A stretch of 9,967 bases of DNA from positions 1 to 9,967 of the forward strand of contig LJNI01000081.1 of assembly GCA_001303225.1 (NCBI GenBank). The letters run 5' to 3'. Position 1 is the stretch's first letter; each line of letters starts with the position of its first letter. A program made the position numbers and the translations under genes. The DNA comes from a candidate division TA06 bacterium DG_78 (GTDB taxonomy: Bacteria > Hydrothermota > Tepidihabitantia > SM23-42). Under the pieces are notes generated by a model. That model saw only the letters and a program-made list of their open reading frames with translations, searched no databases and was not told the origin of the DNA. Shown here in pieces: positions 6,699 to 9,967 of the stretch.

Positions 6699-6707
6699 GA
6701 GAAAATG
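6696..6707 (+). other. In-frame TAG stop and possible re-initiation site within the PorV-like gene
   Basis: Codons read GTC TAG GAG AAA ATG CCT in the same frame as both halves. Reading through TAG would give a 454-residue product with the unknown residue at 204. The stop overlaps a Shine-Dalgarno-like TAGGAG placed 3 nt before the ATG at 6705, which is closer than usual. The second half has no signal peptide, so separate translation would leave it in the cytoplasm. Possible explanations are a recent nonsense mutation (CAG to TAG is one step), a sequence error, or stop-codon readthrough. Confidence 0.8.
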
Positions 6708-7451
6708 CCTGAATTGGGTATTGAAAACGGTGGCACCGGCACTGCATGGGTTGCTGACATTGGTATATTGTATAGAATGTGGGGAGTTGGCATTGGAGCC
6801 TCTGTGCTCAATCTTGGCACAGAGATCAGATATTTTGAAACTGGCTCGTCTGACAGGTTACCACTGAGAATAAGAGGAGGAATATCTATTGAACCACTGG
6901 TGACTTTAGACTCTCTTTTTCAGAACCAAACCATTGAAGTTCTCGGAAAGCCGATTCATGATATTGTGAATGTAACACTTAACTACGACAGGGCATACGA
7001 CCCTCAACAGCCAGATGATACATGGGAGTGTAAAGGGTGTGAGTTTACATTTCTTAATTTTTTTTCATACCGTATTGGTAAATGGAATATTATGGGGAAT
7101 AGCTCTGGGTTTGGGCTGAATTTGAGAAATGTAGAACTCGATGTTGCCAAATATTTCGACAGTAATACATACCATGTGCAATTGACATTACATGCAATTG
7201 AACCTCCAGAAGATATAAAAAATATCAAATCATTAAACACATGGTTGACTGTTGCTTCGGCAGCACTTGCTCCAGGAGGTGGACAGTTTTATAAGGGCGA
7301 GGGAATAAAAGCCTCGTTGTTTTTCGTGCCAGGTCTCTATCTTGGTAATTCTTTTTTAACGTCCGATTCTGTAACTACAAGAGATTTATCACTTGTAGGT
7401 TTACTTATATTGTATGTGGGTGCCGGATTAGAGGCATTACTTAATAATTGA
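6705..7451 (+). CDS. PorV/PorQ-family protein, C-terminal half with a hydrophobic tail
   Basis: This 248-residue frame continues the preceding half without frameshift. It contains the family motif IGASVLNLGTEIRYFE near 30-45 and LPLRIRGGISI near 52-62, which normally follow the stretch just before the TAG, so the barrel is complete apart from the stop. After residue 165 comes an unusual tail: LAPGGGQFYKGEGIKAS at 188-204, then two hydrophobic segments (about 204-214 and 228-245). The PGGGQFY.G...KA pattern is typical of small integral-membrane domains of the DUF5683/TM2-like kind, not of a PorV barrel. Cys109 and Cys112 (CKGC) form a close pair. The gene ends TGA only 8 bp from the stop of the convergent TPR gene. 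By itself this half has neither signal peptide nor a well-spaced ribosome-binding site. Confidence 0.75.
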   Translation: MPELGIENGGTGTAWVADIGILYRMWGVGIGASVLNLGTEIRYFETGSSDRLPLRIRGGISIEPLVTLDSLFQNQTIEVLGKPIHDIVNVTLNYDRAYDPQQPDDTWECKGCEFTFLNFFSYRIGKWNIMGNSSGFGLNLRNVELDVAKYFDSNTYHVQLTLHAIEPPEDIKNIKSLNTWLTVASAALAPGGGQFYKGEGIKASLFFVPGLYLGNSFLTSDSVTTRDLSLVGLLILYVGAGLEALLNN

Positions 7452-7459
7452 CCCGATTA

Positions 7460-8671
7460 CTATTCCTGTAGTTCTCTGGCGCGGGTGAGGTATTCGAGTG
7501 ATTTATCAGTATTGCCGATTTCGCTGTAGACATAGGCGAGGTTGGTCATCGCATTGATATTTTCTGGGTCGAGTACGAGCACATTGTTTTCATAGGCATT
7601 GATTGCCTTCTCATATCGCTTCAGTTGTGTATAACAGACCCCCAGGTAAAACCAGGCATAGACATCATTTTTTTTGAGTTCTGTTGTCCGTTCAAAATAT
7701 TCTACTGCTTCTCGATACTGTGCGAATTTCGCCAATATCTCACCGGTAAAATAGAGGGCATCTAAATCATTCGGATTAAAATCCAGGCTCATGAGCAGTT
7801 TTTCAAGAGCAAGGCTATCTTGCTTGAGGTAGTAGTGCGACATACCACTAAAATAGTAACTCCGGGCTAAATTGTCGGCAATCGTGTAATACTGCTCTAT
7901 AGTACTTCTCTGTGCATCCAGACCTCCCTCAAAGAGCAGATTCTCTTTGACTAATCTATCTAACTCATTCATCTGTCCTGCAATCCATAATTCCATTATC
8001 GTATGAGATACTGCCATATCTATATCAGGTACATTTTGAAAGACCACCATGGCAATACGATTATATTTTGTCTTATAGTATTTTGCTGCATTGTCAAAAT
8101 AGGCAAGGCTGCCATCGAATTGTTTGCTATCGAAGAGTGTCCTACCGATCACAAAATGGATGTCTGGATTTTCAGGGTCTTGCTCGATGACCCTTTGATA
8201 TTGGCTATTTGCCTCTTCCCATTTATCCAATTTGTACAGAATCGCACCCCTCAGGAGATAGGTCCTGATATCAGTTGGGTCGAGTAATTGCGCATAGTCG
8301 AGGTGTTTGAGTGCTTCATCATATCGTTCTTCATCGAATAATTCACGTGCTGAAAAATAGAAAGCTTGATAAAAATATTGTTCACCACCACCTTTTTCCT
8401 TAATCCAACCGAGCGTCTCTGTTGAATCAATGCTCAGTGCACTGATGAGTGCCTCTGATGCATCGTGCCAATTTCCAAGGCCGATTTCCGACCCGCTCAG
8501 AATCGCATAGAGCTCAAAATTATTTTCTCCTGCATCGATACCTGCTAAACAAGCTTTTTTTGCCCGCTCAAAATCACTTTCCTGAAAATAGGCAATCCGT
8601 GCAGTATTGAGATGCACGAATGAGAAACCGAGAGAAAAACAGCATAATGCAATCACTATTATTCTTCGCAT
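7460..8671 (-). CDS. Exported TPR-repeat protein
   Basis: The 403-residue product has an N-terminal export signal (MRRIIVIALCCFSLGFSF); the two cysteines at 10-11 do not fit a lipobox well because Leu precedes the first. Roughly nine tetratricopeptide repeats follow, with the clearest at about 101-133, 135-167, 169-199, 270-301, 303-334, 337-369 and 371-401 (for example AWFYLGVCYTQLKRYEKAINAY). TPR arrays are protein-binding scaffolds, and exported ones often help assemble envelope or secretion machinery; the partner here is unknown. Residues 200-265 are a non-TPR helical insert. The start is set by the Shine-Dalgarno sequence GAGGAGGA (8675-8682) and by a perfect-consensus promoter 19 bp upstream of the ATG. 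The stop is TAG (7460-7462) followed at once in frame by TAA (7457-7459). Confidence 0.9.
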   Translation of the reverse strand: MRRIIVIALCCFSLGFSFVHLNTARIAYFQESDFERAKKACLAGIDAGENNFELYAILSGSEIGLGNWHDASEALISALSIDSTETLGWIKEKGGGEQYFYQAFYFSARELFDEERYDEALKHLDYAQLLDPTDIRTYLLRGAILYKLDKWEEANSQYQRVIEQDPENPDIHFVIGRTLFDSKQFDGSLAYFDNAAKYYKTKYNRIAMVVFQNVPDIDMAVSHTIMELWIAGQMNELDRLVKENLLFEGGLDAQRSTIEQYYTIADNLARSYYFSGMSHYYLKQDSLALEKLLMSLDFNPNDLDALYFTGEILAKFAQYREAVEYFERTTELKKNDVYAWFYLGVCYTQLKRYEKAINAYENNVLVLDPENINAMTNLAYVYSEIGNTDKSLEYLTRARELQE

Positions 8672-8690
8672 GTGTCCTCCTCATTATCAT

Positions 8691-8718
8691 ATTATACAAC
8701 CATAGAAAACCTTGTCAA
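8691..8718 (-). promoter_or_regulatory. Perfect-consensus promoter of the TPR gene
   Basis: On the minus strand TTGACA (8713-8718), a 16-bp spacer and TATAAT (8691-8696) match consensus at all 12 positions. The -10 box ends 19 bp before the ATG, so the predicted leader is only about 12 nt and begins almost at the Shine-Dalgarno sequence (8675-8682). Confidence 0.85.
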
Positions 8719-8792
8719 TGCTGACCAGAATTGGATACATCCCTATCTTCATAGTGCCATCCAGGTGAGATTTTGAGGTAACATATCAAGTA

Positions 8793-8820
8793 TTGACAAT
8801 ACATGTATCCTGATTATAAT
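8793..8820 (+). promoter_or_regulatory. Perfect-consensus promoter of the downstream membrane-protein gene
   Basis: TTGACA (8793-8798), a 16-bp spacer and TATAAT (8815-8820) match consensus at all 12 positions. It fires away from the TPR promoter at 8691-8718. The predicted transcript start is near 8827, leaving a leader of about 16 nt that carries the Shine-Dalgarno sequence at 8831-8841. Confidence 0.85.
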
Positions 8821-8830
8821 ACCTTTGACC

Positions 8831-8841
8831 AAAGGAGGTGA
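8831..8841 (+). promoter_or_regulatory. Shine-Dalgarno sequence that fixes a GTG start
   Basis: AAAGGAGGTGA is a near-perfect complement to the 3' end of 16S rRNA. It is followed directly by GTG at 8843-8845. The first in-frame ATG, about 66 bp further on and just before the first membrane segment, has no such site, so GTG is preferred. Confidence 0.8.
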
Positions 8842-8842
8842 A

Positions 8843-9967
8843 GTGACTAATTTACATTTTAATTTCAAAGATGTCTTTCGCGCTGGTAGACTAGGTTTTA
8901 GTGCCAAGAAAATGTGGGTTGCTTTTCTTGGTTTTCTTATTGCCTTTGTGGGGTATGGACTCTTATCGTATTTAGCCTTTACTGCTGGTGGTATTGATAT
9001 CGGTGACGTTTGGGAGGCATATCGTCTGCTGCCAATGTATCCATCTGGATTTCCATGGTATTCTTGGATCATCTGGGTCGTAGGATTCTTGTGGTGGTTG
9101 TGTGTTGCGCTTCTCTCCGGTGTAGCAATTTCAAAGATAACATTCGAACAACTCAAAGGCGACGAATTCTATGAAATTAAGGAAGCAGTCAAATTTGCCT
9201 TAAAGAGCGGCAAATCAGCGATTGTTGCGCCTGCTGTTCTCATTCTCTTTATCATTGCCTTGCTTGTCATGGGTATTATTCTCGCCCTCATTACACGGGT
9301 GCCTTACTTTGGCCAACTCTTTTTCGCAATCATGGCAATACCAGCATTTGCTGTCAGCTTATTTATCATATACCTCGTCATTGTAACGATCGTCTGTCTG
9401 ATTATCGGACCCTCGATTGTTGGAGAAACGGGTAATGACACATTCGACACTCTTTTTGAATCGTTCTCAGTCATCAATGATCAACCGTGGCGGTTTATCA
9501 CCTATGAGATACTTTTGAAAATCGTGATACTCATTGGGGTAGGCTTATTAGGATACTTCTCGGCAAAGGCAATTTTCTTAGCTCAGGACGTTATTGGAAT
9601 TATTGTACCAGCTGATAAGTTGAGCAATATTTTCGTCAATGCTGCTTACTATGTCAAAATTACCCTACCACCAATATACCCTGAGTTCTGCCATAATTTA
9701 TGGATTGATTATGTTGAGTGGATTGGCATGCCGAATCTTCTTTTCCCACCCGATTATATAACCGCATATGAGAGTTGGGCTGGTGCTATTTCTTCTTTTG
9801 TGTTGGGTATGATTTATTACTTCATCATCCTTTTTGTATATTCACTCAGTGCTGCAATATACTGGGCTGGTAATACACTCATCTTTACTGTACTTGTAAA
9901 AAAGAAGGATGATAAAAATCTTCTCGAGATCAAAGAGGAAGTTGTAGAAGAAAAGCAAGAAGAGAAA
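8843..9967 (+). CDS. Polytopic membrane protein of unknown function (C-terminus off the right edge)
   Basis: The frame is open from GTG at 8843 to the window end, giving 375 residues without a stop. About six hydrophobic segments are visible: roughly residues 24-45, 78-103, 130-153, 160-196, 224-245 and 322-350. There is no cleavable signal peptide; the short N-terminus (FKDVFRAGRLGFSAKKMW) is amphipathic and basic. A conserved-looking stretch after the fourth segment (GPSIVGETGNDTFDTLFESFSV, then PWRFITYE, about 194-228) resembles uncharacterised membrane proteins with a D-AFD-SFSY-PWR type motif in several environmental phyla, by memory only. The end in view is a highly charged tail (KKKDDKNLLEIKEEVVEEKQEEK) that is probably cytoplasmic. 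It has its own promoter and a strong ribosome-binding site. The function is not recognisable, and its divergent arrangement with the TPR gene does not by itself show a shared role. Confidence 0.85.
   Translation, partial: MTNLHFNFKDVFRAGRLGFSAKKMWVAFLGFLIAFVGYGLLSYLAFTAGGIDIGDVWEAYRLLPMYPSGFPWYSWIIWVVGFLWWLCVALLSGVAISKITFEQLKGDEFYEIKEAVKFALKSGKSAIVAPAVLILFIIALLVMGIILALITRVPYFGQLFFAIMAIPAFAVSLFIIYLVIVTIVCLIIGPSIVGETGNDTFDTLFESFSVINDQPWRFITYEILLKIVILIGVGLLGYFSAKAIFLAQDVIGIIVPADKLSNIFVNAAYYVKITLPPIYPEFCHNLWIDYVEWIGMPNLLFPPDYITAYESWAGAISSFVLGMIYYFIILFVYSLSAAIYWAGNTLIFTVLVKKKDDKNLLEIKEEVVEEKQEEK

Noticed and set aside
8749..9156. 135-codon minus-strand frame at the right end
   Set aside because: It lies opposite the N-terminal part of the membrane-protein gene, which has a perfect promoter, a strong ribosome-binding site and clear membrane segments. 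The minus-strand product has no recognisable features.

Overview
The window looks like chromosomal DNA of an uncultured Gram-negative bacterium of the FCB group or a neighbouring candidate phylum. The closest impression is candidate division WOR-3 or a relative, but this is inference from protein style only. The clues are a secreted beta-propeller ending in a YPNPF-type C-terminal domain (type IX secretion/FlgD-like tail), a PorV/PorQ-type outer-membrane barrel protein, an exported TPR protein, and AT-rich DNA with strong GAGGAGG ribosome-binding sites. No tRNA, rRNA, CRISPR array, insertion sequence or phage gene was found.

Layout, left to right. (1) 1-934, minus: the N-terminal 311 residues of a B12-binding-type radical SAM protein that runs off the left edge. 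(2) 935-1415: a divergent intergenic region with a promoter at each end and about 200 bp rich in inverted repeats between them. (3) 1416-2792, plus: a secreted YVTN-type beta-propeller made of eight 42-residue (126-bp) tandem repeats, with a paired-cysteine pattern in the blades and a sorting-type C-terminal domain. (4) 2993 down to 5943, minus: an amino-acid permease fused to a PTS EIIA-like domain, followed 33 bp later by a serine beta-lactamase/esterase-family protein. That protein has all its catalytic motifs but no normal start codon in frame upstream of SxxK. (5) 6087-7451, plus: a PorV-like protein cut in two by a single in-frame TAG. (6) 7460-8671, minus: an exported TPR protein converging on the PorV-like gene with only 8 bp between them. 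(7) 8843 to the right edge, plus: a polytopic membrane protein.

The genes do not form one pathway. The clearest link is envelope biology: an exported propeller with a sorting-type tail, a PorV-like barrel of the family that serves type IX secretion, and an exported TPR protein. The permease and the hydrolase may share a transcript.

The most consistent cross-window signal is promoter architecture. All six separately promoted genes have a TTGAxx / TATAAT-like pair separated by exactly 16 bp. The two genes without a Shine-Dalgarno sequence have the -10 box exactly 14 bp before the ATG, which predicts nearly leaderless mRNAs. The other four have clear Shine-Dalgarno sequences. I did not find a convincing new multi-gene system. 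The points most worth checking are the TAG in the PorV-like gene, the broken start of the hydrolase, the uniform promoter geometry, the cysteine-paired propeller and the permease-EIIA fusion.
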